NCBI RefSeq assembly: GCF_000192865.1
Contig: NC_015276.1
Location: 2,232,001 to 2,296,000, forward strand
Length of the DNA stretch: 64,000 bases
Direction of reading: 5' to 3'
From: Marinomonas mediterranea MMB-1
Lineage (GTDB): Bacteria > Pseudomonadota > Gammaproteobacteria > Pseudomonadales > Marinomonadaceae
Part shown: piece after piece, positions 17,574 to 26,338 of the stretch
Layout: each line of letters begins with the position of its first letter
How positions within the stretch are numbered: the first letter of the stretch is position 1
Notes under the pieces: generated by a model
Seen by the model: the letters and a program-made list of their open reading frames with translations, nothing else
Database searches by the model: none
Told to the model about the DNA's origin: nothing
Position numbers and translations under genes: made by a program

Positions 17574-20500
17574 ATGTTAGAGGTTAAATTGGATTTAAAT
17601 AAAAATAATCAAGACGCGGTTTCGTTATTCGAAATGGATCATTCGGACGCTCGATTCGAGGCTTTTAAGCATCTTGCTGAATTAACGGTAACGATCGCGG
17701 ATTCGGCAACGTGGATGGTGATCTCCTGTGACGGTGCCTGTTGGAGGTCTCGCTCAAACATGGTGCCGGATGTTGGTGGGGACATAGTCAAGTTTGAGTC
17801 ACTTTTAGACTTAGATGATAGTTATGTGATGCGATGCGACGACCAAATCATCGGAGTACTTATCTGCAAGGGTATTACTGGCAAAGCGCTGACTGCACTG
17901 ACGTCCCTATGCAGTAAAACGTTAGAAGATTATGAGGCGTCTAAGGCTGCCAAAGCTCAATCAACTGAACTACGTAACATGACTCATATGATGAATAATC
18001 TCCCTTTGTCTGTCGCGTACTATAACACTGACCTTAATTATGAATTTATGAACCATGCTTATCAAAATGTATTAGGTTTAGAGGACGGTGAGTGGAAAGG
18101 GTTAAGTGTCCCAGATGTCATTACTGATAATTTTGAGTCTGTACAACCTCTGATTGAAAGAGTGAGGAACGAAGGCAAGGTAGATGAACTTATCAAGGTA
18201 AAGCCAATTGCTGATGAGTCTATTAAATATGTTCACGCGTACTATGCTTCAAGAGTCGAAGACGATGAACTGACTGGTTATTTTGTAAGCTTACAAGATC
18301 AAACTTCGTTTCGACGTACGCTAGATACGTTAAAGGCGCTACATCTGATCACATCAGATAGTCGCTTATCCTTGGATGAGAAGCTTCAGAATATACTCCG
18401 TCTTGGAAGTGACCAGTACGGCTTGCCCCTTGGGATCATTAGCGAGATCAAGGGACACGAGTACTTTGTGCGATATTGCCATTCTCCTACGGGGGAATTA
18501 ACTACAGATATGGTGTTTCAGTTAGGGGAGTCTTACTGCGTTCATACATTGCGCAATAATAGGCCAACGGCTTTCCATCATGCAAGCGAAAGCGATATAA
18601 AAGAGCATCCTTGCTATTTAACGTTTCAGCTTGAATCTTATATTGGTGTTCAAATTATCGTCGATGGTAAGCCATGGGGAACGCTTAATTTTAGCGGCCC
18701 TGATAAACGAAGATTACCTTTCCAAGAAGATGAATATGAGCTTATACAGTTACTTGGAACATGGGTTGGCAATGAGTTGACGCGAGAGTTGAGTCATCAA
18801 GCTATAAGAGGTATTGAAGCGAAGCAGAGGTCTATTCTCGCTTCGTCTCACGATGGCATAATTGGTATTGACTCCGAAGGTCAAATCACCTTTGTGAATC
18901 AAGCGGTCGCTAAGCTGGTGTCTTATTCCCAAGAGGAGTTAGTAGGGCGACCTTTTGTGGAGTGCTTTTATTCCGTTGATAAAAACGGAGATCGTTATAC
19001 CCCTTGTGTCATATCGACCGCAATATTAGATAAAAAAGATGTGCAAGATCGTCGTGTTTACTTGATAAAGAAGAGCGGTCAGGCGATTGCCATTAGTTTT
19101 AGTGTGGCGACGGTAACAGATGAGAATGATCGCTATCAAGGGAGTGTTTTTACTTTTCAGGATTGTTCTGAGCAAGTCAAATTCGAAGCACAGCTTTTCG
19201 ATCAAATTCAGCTTTTCAAATCGCTTTTTGTTGATGCGCCAGAAGCGGTCGTTGTGGTGGGCAAAAATGGCCTTATACAAATGGTTAATCCTGCCTTTTG
19301 CCACTTATACGGAGCAAGTGAAGAGTATCTTGTTGCAACACCCCTGCAAGCACTGTGTGCCGAAAAGGATAGAGCTCAGTTTGAATTAACTCATGTGTTT
19401 GATGAGGAAACAAAGGTTCTAGAATCAAAACAGTCCACATATAAAATGTTCGATGGTTCTGAGCATGTTTTAGACAGTATCGGCTCTGTTTTGCGTGATA
19501 GGGATGGCGAAGCCGTTGGTTTTATTCTTCACCTACGTGACATCACGGAGAAACTGAAAACCGAGGAAGAGATATTTAAAAGCCAATCACGCTTAAGTAT
19601 GGCAGCAGATTCAGTCGGTATTGGCACCTGGGAGTGGGATGTTACGACGAATCAGTTAGAAATTGATGAATGGATGTACCGAATATTTGGCTTTGAGGAA
19701 TGCTCTATTGATGAAACCTTCGATAAATGGCAGTCGTTGCTGTTTCCATCCGATTACGAGCGCCTGCTTCTCGAGATCGATGAATTGGCGCAGGAAAAAT
19801 GTGAATTTTTAGACAGTGACTATCGGATCACTCGACCAGATGGTCAAACTCGATACATCAAAGTAAACGCTAAAATTACCTACAATGCGATTTTCGACCC
19901 TATTCGAATGATTGGGGTGAACCTCGATATTACGACACGCAAAGAAACCGAACTTGTACTGCAAAAAGCCAAGGAACAAGCTGAACTCACCAGTAAAGCG
20001 AAGAGCGACTTTCTCGCTACTATGAGCCATGAAATCCGTACGCCTTTGAATGGGGTGCTTGGCATGGCTGAATTGATGTCACATACTGATCTATCGCCAG
20101 AGCAGCTGACTCAACTTGATGTTATACGAGATTCTGGTGAAGGCTTGCTTGAACTGATAAATGAAATTCTCGATTTTTCAAAGATCGAGGCTGGGCATTT
20201 AGTACTTGAAAGCATTGATTTTAATTTAGAAAAAGCCATCTTTGACATCGCACATCTACTAATCGTTAAAGCAGAAGATAAAGGGATAGAATTGCTCGTT
20301 GAGTTTGAACAACGTTGTCCTCGGATGCTTGTTGGCGATGTGTATCGCATTAAACAGATCATTACTAACTTGGTAAGCAATGCCATCAAGTTCACCTCTG
20401 AAGGGGAGGTTGTTATCAGAGTGTCTGGTAAGCCCTTGCCGTCAGGGGGCGTTGATTTAAGATTAAGTGTGTCGGACACGGGGATCGGTATTCAAGAAAG

Positions 20501-21965
20501 CGTCCAGCGAAACTTGTTCAAGGCGTTTACACAGGCCGACAGCTCAACAACGCGCCAATATGGCGGCACTGGATTGGGCCTTGCGATAACGTCGCAACTG
20601 ACAAATTTAATGGATGGCACCATAGAGGTAGAGTCGCAGTTGGGTAAAGGCTCCTGCTTCTCGGTTTCAATGGTGCTGCCAAAGTCTCATCTTTCTGAAA
20701 GCGTTGAGAAAGAAGCGTCGCAACCGTGTTTGAAAGGTAAACGGGTTTTGGTTGTTGATGATAACAAGACAAACCTTCAAATAATGGAGCGACAGTTATT
20801 ATTTAATCATTTAGAGGTGATGACTGAGGCAAATCCGAGTGTTGCGCTTGCACAAATTATCGATGAGTCTTCTGTAGCTCCTTTTGATATTTTGGTTCTC
20901 GATTACCTTATGCCGTCTATCGACGGCATAATGCTAGCTAAAGCGGTACGTTCTACGTTGTCGCCTGAAAAACAACCCATTATTCTGATTGCTTCTTCAG
21001 CAGGGCAAATATCCCGAGAGTCGCTAATTGATGCAAAAGTAAATGCCTGTATTTCTAAGCCAATGAGTGGCTTTGACTTGTTGGCAGCATTAAGCAAAGC
21101 ATTTGATAGAGAGAGAACGACGTTAATTACGGATCATGATATTAAAGCTCAAGTGCTTAATAATGATCATAAACAGGCTCATAAATATTCGGGTAAGGTG
21201 CTTGTAGCGGAAGATATGCAAGCTAATATGGCGGTCGTTAGAGGGATGTTGGTGACATTTGGTGTTGATGTGATTGAGGCAATGAATGGCCAAGAAGCGA
21301 TTGATAAATGGCGCGATCACAAGCCTGATCTAATCTTTATGGATCTTCATATGCCAGTCTTGGATGGGTTTGCTGCGATGCGGCGCATTCGCTATGAAGA
21401 ACAGATAAGCGGAGGACGGGTTCCTATCTATGCATTGACAGCGGATGCCTTACCTGAGCGCTTGTTGGATGTGCAGAGAGCGGGTGGTGATGGGCTGATT
21501 TCTAAGCCGTTTCAACGTAACGATCTAGTTACGGCGATAGATCAGTCGCTGCGCTTAGATAAGCAGCGGATCAACAGGGAAGATACAAGCTTAAATACAG
21601 AGAAGGCTGCGGATGAAAATGCTCTAAAAGATGATGTCGTTGATTTTTCGGTCATTGAGTCCTTAAAAGAAGCGTTGGGTGGTGATGTCAGTATATTAAT
21701 TGATGCCTTTATAAAAGACGCAGAGAACATTTTTGCGGAATTAAATACGATCGATAATAGTCATCAATCGTTATTTAGGGCTGCTCACAGCTTAAAGTCG
21801 ATTAGTGCGAATATAGGTGCGAAAGGTTTAGAAGCTAAATCAAGGGAATGCGAAACGCTTTCGAGAGAGGAGAGAGTAGAAGATATAGAGTGCGCCGTCT
21901 CAGAATTAAAGGCGGAATATGACGCTGTGATATCAGCTTTAACGATAAAAGGAATTGCTAAATGA
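17574..21965 (+). CDS. Soluble hybrid histidine kinase, multi-PAS/GAF, two receivers and HPt
   Basis: 1463-residue signalling protein with no predicted membrane segment, so it is cytoplasmic. Approximate domain order: an N-terminal sensor region (1-125), PAS (140-265), GAF (270-415), three PAS domains (425-800), HisKA with the phospho-acceptor His819 in TMSHEIRTPLNG, HATPase (about 925-1050, with DTGIGI and YGGTGLGLAI), receiver 1 with Asp1110 in LVLDYLMP, receiver 2 with Asp1257 in IFMDLHMP, and a C-terminal HPt with His1405 in RAAHSLKS. All phosphorelay residues are present, so a full His-Asp-His relay in one chain is possible. The start is uncertain: an in-frame TTG at 17514 and an ATG at 17634 are alternatives, and none has a strong ribosome binding site. 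It overlaps the next gene by 4 bases. Confidence 0.93.
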   Translation: MLEVKLDLNKNNQDAVSLFEMDHSDARFEAFKHLAELTVTIADSATWMVISCDGACWRSRSNMVPDVGGDIVKFESLLDLDDSYVMRCDDQIIGVLICKGITGKALTALTSLCSKTLEDYEASKAAKAQSTELRNMTHMMNNLPLSVAYYNTDLNYEFMNHAYQNVLGLEDGEWKGLSVPDVITDNFESVQPLIERVRNEGKVDELIKVKPIADESIKYVHAYYASRVEDDELTGYFVSLQDQTSFRRTLDTLKALHLITSDSRLSLDEKLQNILRLGSDQYGLPLGIISEIKGHEYFVRYCHSPTGELTTDMVFQLGESYCVHTLRNNRPTAFHHASESDIKEHPCYLTFQLESYIGVQIIVDGKPWGTLNFSGPDKRRLPFQEDEYELIQLLGTWVGNELTRELSHQAIRGIEAKQRSILASSHDGIIGIDSEGQITFVNQAVAKLVSYSQEELVGRPFVECFYSVDKNGDRYTPCVISTAILDKKDVQDRRVYLIKKSGQAIAISFSVATVTDENDRYQGSVFTFQDCSEQVKFEAQLFDQIQLFKSLFVDAPEAVVVVGKNGLIQMVNPAFCHLYGASEEYLVATPLQALCAEKDRAQFELTHVFDEETKVLESKQSTYKMFDGSEHVLDSIGSVLRDRDGEAVGFILHLRDITEKLKTEEEIFKSQSRLSMAADSVGIGTWEWDVTTNQLEIDEWMYRIFGFEECSIDETFDKWQSLLFPSDYERLLLEIDELAQEKCEFLDSDYRITRPDGQTRYIKVNAKITYNAIFDPIRMIGVNLDITTRKETELVLQKAKEQAELTSKAKSDFLATMSHEIRTPLNGVLGMAELMSHTDLSPEQLTQLDVIRDSGEGLLELINEILDFSKIEAGHLVLESIDFNLEKAIFDIAHLLIVKAEDKGIELLVEFEQRCPRMLVGDVYRIKQIITNLVSNAIKFTSEGEVVIRVSGKPLPSGGVDLRLSVSDTGIGIQESVQRNLFKAFTQADSSTTRQYGGTGLGLAITSQLTNLMDGTIEVESQLGKGSCFSVSMVLPKSHLSESVEKEASQPCLKGKRVLVVDDNKTNLQIMERQLLFNHLEVMTEANPSVALAQIIDESSVAPFDILVLDYLMPSIDGIMLAKAVRSTLSPEKQPIILIASSAGQISRESLIDAKVNACISKPMSGFDLLAALSKAFDRERTTLITDHDIKAQVLNNDHKQAHKYSGKVLVAEDMQANMAVVRGMLVTFGVDVIEAMNGQEAIDKWRDHKPDLIFMDLHMPVLDGFAAMRRIRYEEQISGGRVPIYALTADALPERLLDVQRAGGDGLISKPFQRNDLVTAIDQSLRLDKQRINREDTSLNTEKAADENALKDDVVDFSVIESLKEALGGDVSILIDAFIKDAENIFAELNTIDNSHQSLFRAAHSLKSISANIGAKGLEAKSRECETLSREERVEDIECAVSELKAEYDAVISALTIKGIAK

Positions 21966-22876
21966 TGGTCTTGATCGCGGAAGACACACAAACGGACAGG
22001 CTTATTCTGAAACTGTACTTGGAGAAAATGGGGCACTCGGTATTAGAGGCTGAAGACGGTTCTAGCGTGATATCCGCGTACAAGGATAACTGGAAAGATA
22101 TAGATTTAATTATTTTAGATCTTAATATGCCTAAAATCTCTGGTGTAGAAGCTGTAAAGCGCATCAGGGCGTTCCAAGACGAATCCAAGCTAGATTGGAT
22201 TCCTATCATCTTTTTGAGCGGCTCAACGATCGATGAAGATATTGAGGCTGGCATATTGTCTGGAGCAGATGACTATCTTTCCAAGCCCATAAAGCCAAAA
22301 GTGCTGTCTGCAAAAGTACACGCTATGGCACGGATAGCGGATATGAGAGCACAGTTGTTGCAAGCAAATCGAAAACTCGAGGCATTAGCAACGACGGACT
22401 TTTTAACGGGGCTCTCTAATCGCCGTTGCTTTGAGCGTTCGCTAGACGATGAGATCGCTAAAGCAAAACGCTACGATATACCGTTGAGTATCGCTATATT
22501 GGATATTGACCATTTTAAACGAGTGAATGATTCATATGGTCACGATGCAGGAGACCTTGTTCTAAGTAGCGTTGCTGCGCGTTTGCAAGCTGGCGCTAGA
22601 AAAGGTGATGTGTTGGCGCGTATAGGAGGGGAAGAGTTCGCAATTTGTTTGCCTTCTACGACCCTTGAGCAAGCCATTGTTGCGTGTGAGCGCTACCGTA
22701 TCGTACTATCCAGCGAACCATTGTCCTATGGTTGTGATGAGTTTACGATTACTTTAAGTGCGGGCATTGCTTCTATGGATGTTGATCACGCGTCCAAGCA
22801 TGACCTAATGAAAGCGGCAGATGAGCTGTTATATCGAGCGAAGCAAGAGGGAAGGGATCGTATTGTCTACAATTAG
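21962..22876 (+). CDS. Response regulator with diguanylate cyclase (REC-GGDEF)
   Basis: 304-residue two-domain output protein. The receiver has Asp53 in IILDLNMP, and the GGDEF domain has the active-site GGEEF at 222-226. A product-inhibition I-site, Arg213-Lys-Gly-Asp216, lies the canonical five residues upstream. It should make cyclic-di-GMP when phosphorylated. The ATG overlaps the stop of the kinase (ATGA), so the two are translationally coupled. The HPt of the kinase is the natural phosphate donor, which is inferred from gene context. Confidence 0.95.
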   Translation: MMVLIAEDTQTDRLILKLYLEKMGHSVLEAEDGSSVISAYKDNWKDIDLIILDLNMPKISGVEAVKRIRAFQDESKLDWIPIIFLSGSTIDEDIEAGILSGADDYLSKPIKPKVLSAKVHAMARIADMRAQLLQANRKLEALATTDFLTGLSNRRCFERSLDDEIAKAKRYDIPLSIAILDIDHFKRVNDSYGHDAGDLVLSSVAARLQAGARKGDVLARIGGEEFAICLPSTTLEQAIVACERYRIVLSSEPLSYGCDEFTITLSAGIASMDVDHASKHDLMKAADELLYRAKQEGRDRIVYN

Positions 22877-22980
22877 GGGGGGGGTCTTATTAGATTTTTT
22901 ATTGTTAAAGCACTCACCTATTAGAAGTCTTTGCACGAATAGAGGTCTTTTCACGAAGTCACGTGCATTTCTATTAAATT

Positions 22981-23011
22981 AAAAAAGCCGAGCGGGGGTT
23001 ATTCGCTCGGC
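22981..23011 (-). terminator. Terminator of leuA
   Basis: Stem GCCGAGCG/CGCTCGGC. Read on the minus strand it is followed by TTTTTT, as expected downstream of leuA. Confidence 0.8.
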
Positions 23012-23016
23012 TCAAA

Positions 23017-23039
23017 GAGAGGCAGTTTTGCCGCCTCTC
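23017..23039. other. Second hairpin behind leuA
   Basis: Inverted repeat GAGAGGC/GCCTCTC directly next to the leuA terminator, about 18 bases after the leuA stop. It has no T-run of its own. It may protect the mRNA end or be part of a two-stem terminator. Confidence 0.5.
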
Positions 23040-23057
23040 AAAGGTTAGGCTTAGTAG

Positions 23058-24731
23058 TTATGCTACGTTCGCCTGTTTTGCAGCAATCACTTTTTGGTTT
23101 AGTGTTGCTAACAAAGCTTGAATTGACGCTGAAACTATGTCGTTATCAATCGCGGCGCCGTTAAAGCGTTCGCCATTGATATTTGCTTGGACGTAGGCGA
23201 TAGCTTGGGCATCACTACCGACGGTTAGTGCGTGCTCTTGGTATTGGACGATGTCGATTTTCAAATCAAAATAGTTGCCTAGCGCTTCGCCAAACGCAGA
23301 AAGTGCGCCGTTTCCTTGACCGCTAACCTGAACGACTTCGCCATTGTCAATTAATTCTGCATGGACAGTATCATTCTCAGACTTGCTTAGCTCGTAGCGA
23401 CCTAGTGAGTATGGTGCTTTTCCTGTTAAGAAGCTTGACTCAAACAATTGTTTCATTGCTTCTGCGTCAATAACGCCGCCATCTTCTTCAGCAAACCTTT
23501 GTACAATTGGGCTGAATTCGACTTGCAACCAACGAGGTAGCGCCAAACCATATTCTTGCTCTAGCGTATAAGCCATGCCGCCTTTGCCTGATTGGCTGTT
23601 TACGCGGATAACTTCTTGGTAAGAACGGCCTACGTCAGTAGGGTCGATTGGAAGGTAAGCTACATCCCAAGGTTGGTCGTCTTGTTGGTGCGCTAAACAT
23701 TTCTTAATCGCATCCTGATGTGAGCCAGAGAATGCGGTAAAAACAAGTTCGCCAGCATAGGGGTGACGAGGATGGACAGGTAACTGAGTGCACGCCTGCA
23801 CTACGCTTACGATTCGGTCCATGTCACCTAAGGCTAATTTAGGATCAACGCCTTGGCTGTATATGTTCATCGCCATTGTCACGACATCCATATTCCCTGT
23901 ACGCTCACCGTTACCTAGTAAGGTGCCTTCGATACGATCAGCGCCTGCCATCATTCCTAATTCAGCGGCAGCGACACCACATCCTCTGTCATTATGAGTA
24001 TGAAGACTCACTTCAATGGAATCACGTTTGTTGACGTGTCGGCAGAAGTATTCAATTTGGTCGGCAAATCGGTTGGGTGTTGTCACTTCCACTGTTGCCG
24101 GTAAATTGATGATGCATTTCTTCTGAGGAGTTGGCTGCCAAACATCAATAACAGCGTTACATACTTCGACAGCATAATCTGTCTCTGTACCTGTAAAGCT
24201 CTCAGGAGAGTATTGAAATACCCACTCTGTTTCTGGGTGTTTCGTTGCATGTTCTAATACGCATTTAGCGCCATTTACTGCGATGTTTTTGATGCCATCT
24301 TTATCTAAACGGAAGACTTGTTCGCGTTGGGTTTTTGATGTTGAGTTGTAAACATGAACGACCGCTTTTTTCGCACCTTTTAAAGACTCATAGGTACGCT
24401 CGATAAGTTCTGGTCGTGCTTGCGTCAATACTTGAATGTAAACGTCATCAGGAACTTGATTTTCTTCGATCAACCAGCGAACGAAATCGAAATCCAATTG
24501 AGACGCTGCAGGAAAGCCAACTTCAATTTCTTTGAAACCAACATCAACGAGAAGGGCGAAAAACTGCTTCTTTTGTTCTACTGTCATTGGCTCAACCAGT
24601 GCTTGGTTGCCATCGCGAAGGTCAACACTACACCACTTTGGAGCGTGCTTAATTTCTTGATCAGGCCATGTGCGATTTTCAATCGCTACCGGTTGAAATG
24701 GGCGGTATTTAGTATGGTCAAAAGACGTCAT
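23058..24731 (-). CDS. leuA: 2-isopropylmalate synthase
   Basis: First committed step of leucine synthesis: condenses acetyl-CoA with 2-oxoisovalerate. It is 557 residues long, of the Pseudomonas-like second LeuA type. The catalytic barrel begins with WCSVDLRDGNQALVEPM, the metal ligands are in SLHTHNDRGCGVAAAE, and GNGERTGN follows. The C-terminal part is the allosteric LeuA domain for leucine feedback inhibition. The open frame extends 16 codons further, but the start at 24731 matches the family N-terminus (MTSFDHTKYRPF) and has AAGGAC 8 bases upstream. It is divergent from an Lrp-family gene, and a small CTGGG/CCCAG hairpin (24753-24768) lies in the leader. Confidence 0.96.
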   Translation of the reverse strand: MTSFDHTKYRPFQPVAIENRTWPDQEIKHAPKWCSVDLRDGNQALVEPMTVEQKKQFFALLVDVGFKEIEVGFPAASQLDFDFVRWLIEENQVPDDVYIQVLTQARPELIERTYESLKGAKKAVVHVYNSTSKTQREQVFRLDKDGIKNIAVNGAKCVLEHATKHPETEWVFQYSPESFTGTETDYAVEVCNAVIDVWQPTPQKKCIINLPATVEVTTPNRFADQIEYFCRHVNKRDSIEVSLHTHNDRGCGVAAAELGMMAGADRIEGTLLGNGERTGNMDVVTMAMNIYSQGVDPKLALGDMDRIVSVVQACTQLPVHPRHPYAGELVFTAFSGSHQDAIKKCLAHQQDDQPWDVAYLPIDPTDVGRSYQEVIRVNSQSGKGGMAYTLEQEYGLALPRWLQVEFSPIVQRFAEEDGGVIDAEAMKQLFESSFLTGKAPYSLGRYELSKSENDTVHAELIDNGEVVQVSGQGNGALSAFGEALGNYFDLKIDIVQYQEHALTVGSDAQAIAYVQANINGERFNGAAIDNDIVSASIQALLATLNQKVIAAKQANVA

Positions 24732-24825
24732 CGTTTTGTCCTTGTCGTTTTTCTGGGCGATAACCCAGTTTTTAGTCAAAATTGGTTAGCTTGTTTCAAT
24801 AGTTATATAGTACATCAACTTTAGT

Positions 24826-24853
24826 AGCATAAGATTGCTAAATTTCAGGTCAA
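24826..24853 (-). promoter_or_regulatory. Candidate leuA promoter
   Basis: On the minus strand, TTGACC (24853-24848), a 16-base spacer, then TATGCT (24831-24826). It fits a sigma-70 promoter reading towards leuA. Its -35 box lies one base from the -35 box of the divergent candidate. This is a pattern match only. Confidence 0.4.
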
Positions 24854-24854
24854 C

Positions 24855-24884
24855 TTGATAAAATTGGAATTTTATTGCTAAATA
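24855..24884 (+). promoter_or_regulatory. Candidate promoter of the Lrp-family gene
   Basis: TTGATA (24855-24860), an 18-base spacer, then TAAATA (24879-24884), reading towards the regulator gene. This is a pattern match only. Confidence 0.4.
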
Positions 24885-24916
24885 AATATAAATATTGGCT
24901 GATATGTGTGACCTAT

Positions 24917-25390
24917 ATGAAGTTAGATCGAATTGATATTCGAATTTTGCAACAATTACAGCAAGATTCTAGCTTAACCAATCAGGAGCTGGCTGATAAT
25001 GTAGGACTATCTCCGTCTCCGTGTTTAAGAAGGGTTAAGGCGCTAGAAGAGTCAGGTATTATTCGAAAAAGTGTAACGTTATTAGATGAAAAAAAGCTGG
25101 GATTGAAGCTTACTGCGTTCATACAAATCAGTATGGACAGGCATACGCCTGATCGGTTCGAAGTATTTGAAGCGCTGGTGGATACCTACTCGGAAGTCAA
25201 ATCTTGCTGTTTAGTTACAGGTCAAAGCGCCGATTACGTATTGGAAGTCATCGTTGGTGATATGGACGAATTTCATGAGTTTTTATTAGGTAAGTTGACG
25301 CGAATTGAAGGTGTAACAGGTGTACATTCGAGCTTTTTGTTAAGGCGAGTGATAGATCGAACGTCCTTGCCGCTTGATCACTTAACCTGA
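24917..25390 (+). CDS. Lrp/AsnC family transcriptional regulator
   Basis: 157 residues: an N-terminal winged helix-turn-helix (LDRIDIRILQQLQQDSSLT, then NQELADNVGLSPSPCLRRV) and a C-terminal RAM ligand-binding domain (from about residue 65). It starts with MKLDRIDIRIL like its relatives, so the ATG at 24917 is preferred over the longer frame from 24875. Members bind amino acids and act as dimers or octamers. It is divergent from leuA across 185 AT-rich bases, which makes leuA and itself the first targets to suspect. This is inference; it is not necessarily the global Lrp. Confidence 0.92.
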   Translation: MKLDRIDIRILQQLQQDSSLTNQELADNVGLSPSPCLRRVKALEESGIIRKSVTLLDEKKLGLKLTAFIQISMDRHTPDRFEVFEALVDTYSEVKSCCLVTGQSADYVLEVIVGDMDEFHEFLLGKLTRIEGVTGVHSSFLLRRVIDRTSLPLDHLT

Positions 25391-25534
25391 TAATACCTGA
25401 CCACACCGAGCAACAATAGAGGAATTTGGGTGTACTATGCCTAATTTCCTTACGTAAAAGTGATTATTAGTTGAAAAATATAAGAAAGCCCTAATAATGC
25501 ACCCATTAAAAAATTTGTTAGAGAGCAGTAAACG

Positions 25535-26155
25535 ATGAATGAATTGACGGTAAAACGTCGCGTAGTCATCCCGATGCGAGCGGGAGAGGTTATGGCGGAG
25601 TTCATATCTTTTGATGGCGACGAATCCGGCAAGGAGCACATTGGTATTGGTTTTACCGGTACTTCAGCGAGTAAAAATGATATTCCCCTTGTGCGTTTGC
25701 ATTCAGAGTGTTTAACGGGCGATGTTTTTGGGTCAGGACGCTGTGACTGTGGTGAACAGTTAGATGAGGCAATTGATAAGATCAATGCAGAGGGGGGGTA
25801 TATCCTTTATTTAAGGCAGGAAGGCCGAGGTATAGGGTTATATGCCAAGTTGGAAGCCTACGCACTGCAAGATCAGGGATATGACACATATGAAGCCAAT
25901 GAAATGCTGCATTTGCCTGATGATGGAAGGGATTTCGGTATTGCTGCAAAAATGCTTAAGTCTTTAGGTGTAAATCAAGTTAGGCTGCTGACAAATAACC
26001 CAGACAAGGCAGAGCAGCTTAAAGAAAATGGTATTGATGTCGTAGAGCTGTTGCCTACAAAGGTGCATGTCAATCAGCATAATCGTCAATACCTTGAAAC
26101 CAAAGCGAAGCGTAAGCAGCATACTTTAGATTTAGATGGCGAAGGGTTTGAGTAG
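25535..26155 (+). CDS. ribA: GTP cyclohydrolase II
   Basis: Opens the GTP ring in the first step of riboflavin synthesis. 206 residues, the size of a stand-alone RibA without a RibB fusion. The zinc-binding cysteines are in SECLTGDVFGSGRCDCG, and the catalytic/GTP region is RQEGRGIGLYAKLEAY with the following YDTYEAN. It is cytoplasmic and appears to be a single gene between the Lrp-family regulator and a symmetric terminator. No FMN riboswitch is evident upstream. Confidence 0.96.
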   Translation: MNELTVKRRVVIPMRAGEVMAEFISFDGDESGKEHIGIGFTGTSASKNDIPLVRLHSECLTGDVFGSGRCDCGEQLDEAIDKINAEGGYILYLRQEGRGIGLYAKLEAYALQDQGYDTYEANEMLHLPDDGRDFGIAAKMLKSLGVNQVRLLTNNPDKAEQLKENGIDVVELLPTKVHVNQHNRQYLETKAKRKQHTLDLDGEGFE

Positions 26156-26225
26156 CTGCTCATTGTGTTGAGGTGAGGTATTGAGCCGGTTTTATGGTCT
26201 CTAAAAAGCGTTCGTTATACGGAAT

Positions 26226-26267
26226 AAAAAAAGACAAAAACACATGGCTGTTTTTGTCTTTTTTTTT
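26226..26267. terminator. Symmetric terminator between ribA and the helicase
   Basis: Long A/T-flanked stem AAAAAGACAAAAACA/TGTTTTTGTCTTTTT with a 6-base loop. It can serve both converging genes, ribA and the helicase at 26339. Confidence 0.85.
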
Positions 26268-26338
26268 GTAGGCCAGCACGGCAATCGTTCAGGCGTCTTG
26301 ATTAAGGCAAGATCTGGCTTTTGCTAGAGCGAGTAATG

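Noticed and set aside
22876..22884. Run of nine G as a possible phase-variation tract
   Set aside because: The run begins with the last base of the TAG stop of the GGDEF gene, so slippage would not change the protein, and no other gene starts nearby.
24753..24768. CTGGG/CCCAG hairpin in the leuA leader as an attenuator
   Set aside because: It is only five pairs long, without a leucine-rich leader peptide or a T-run, so attenuation is not supported.
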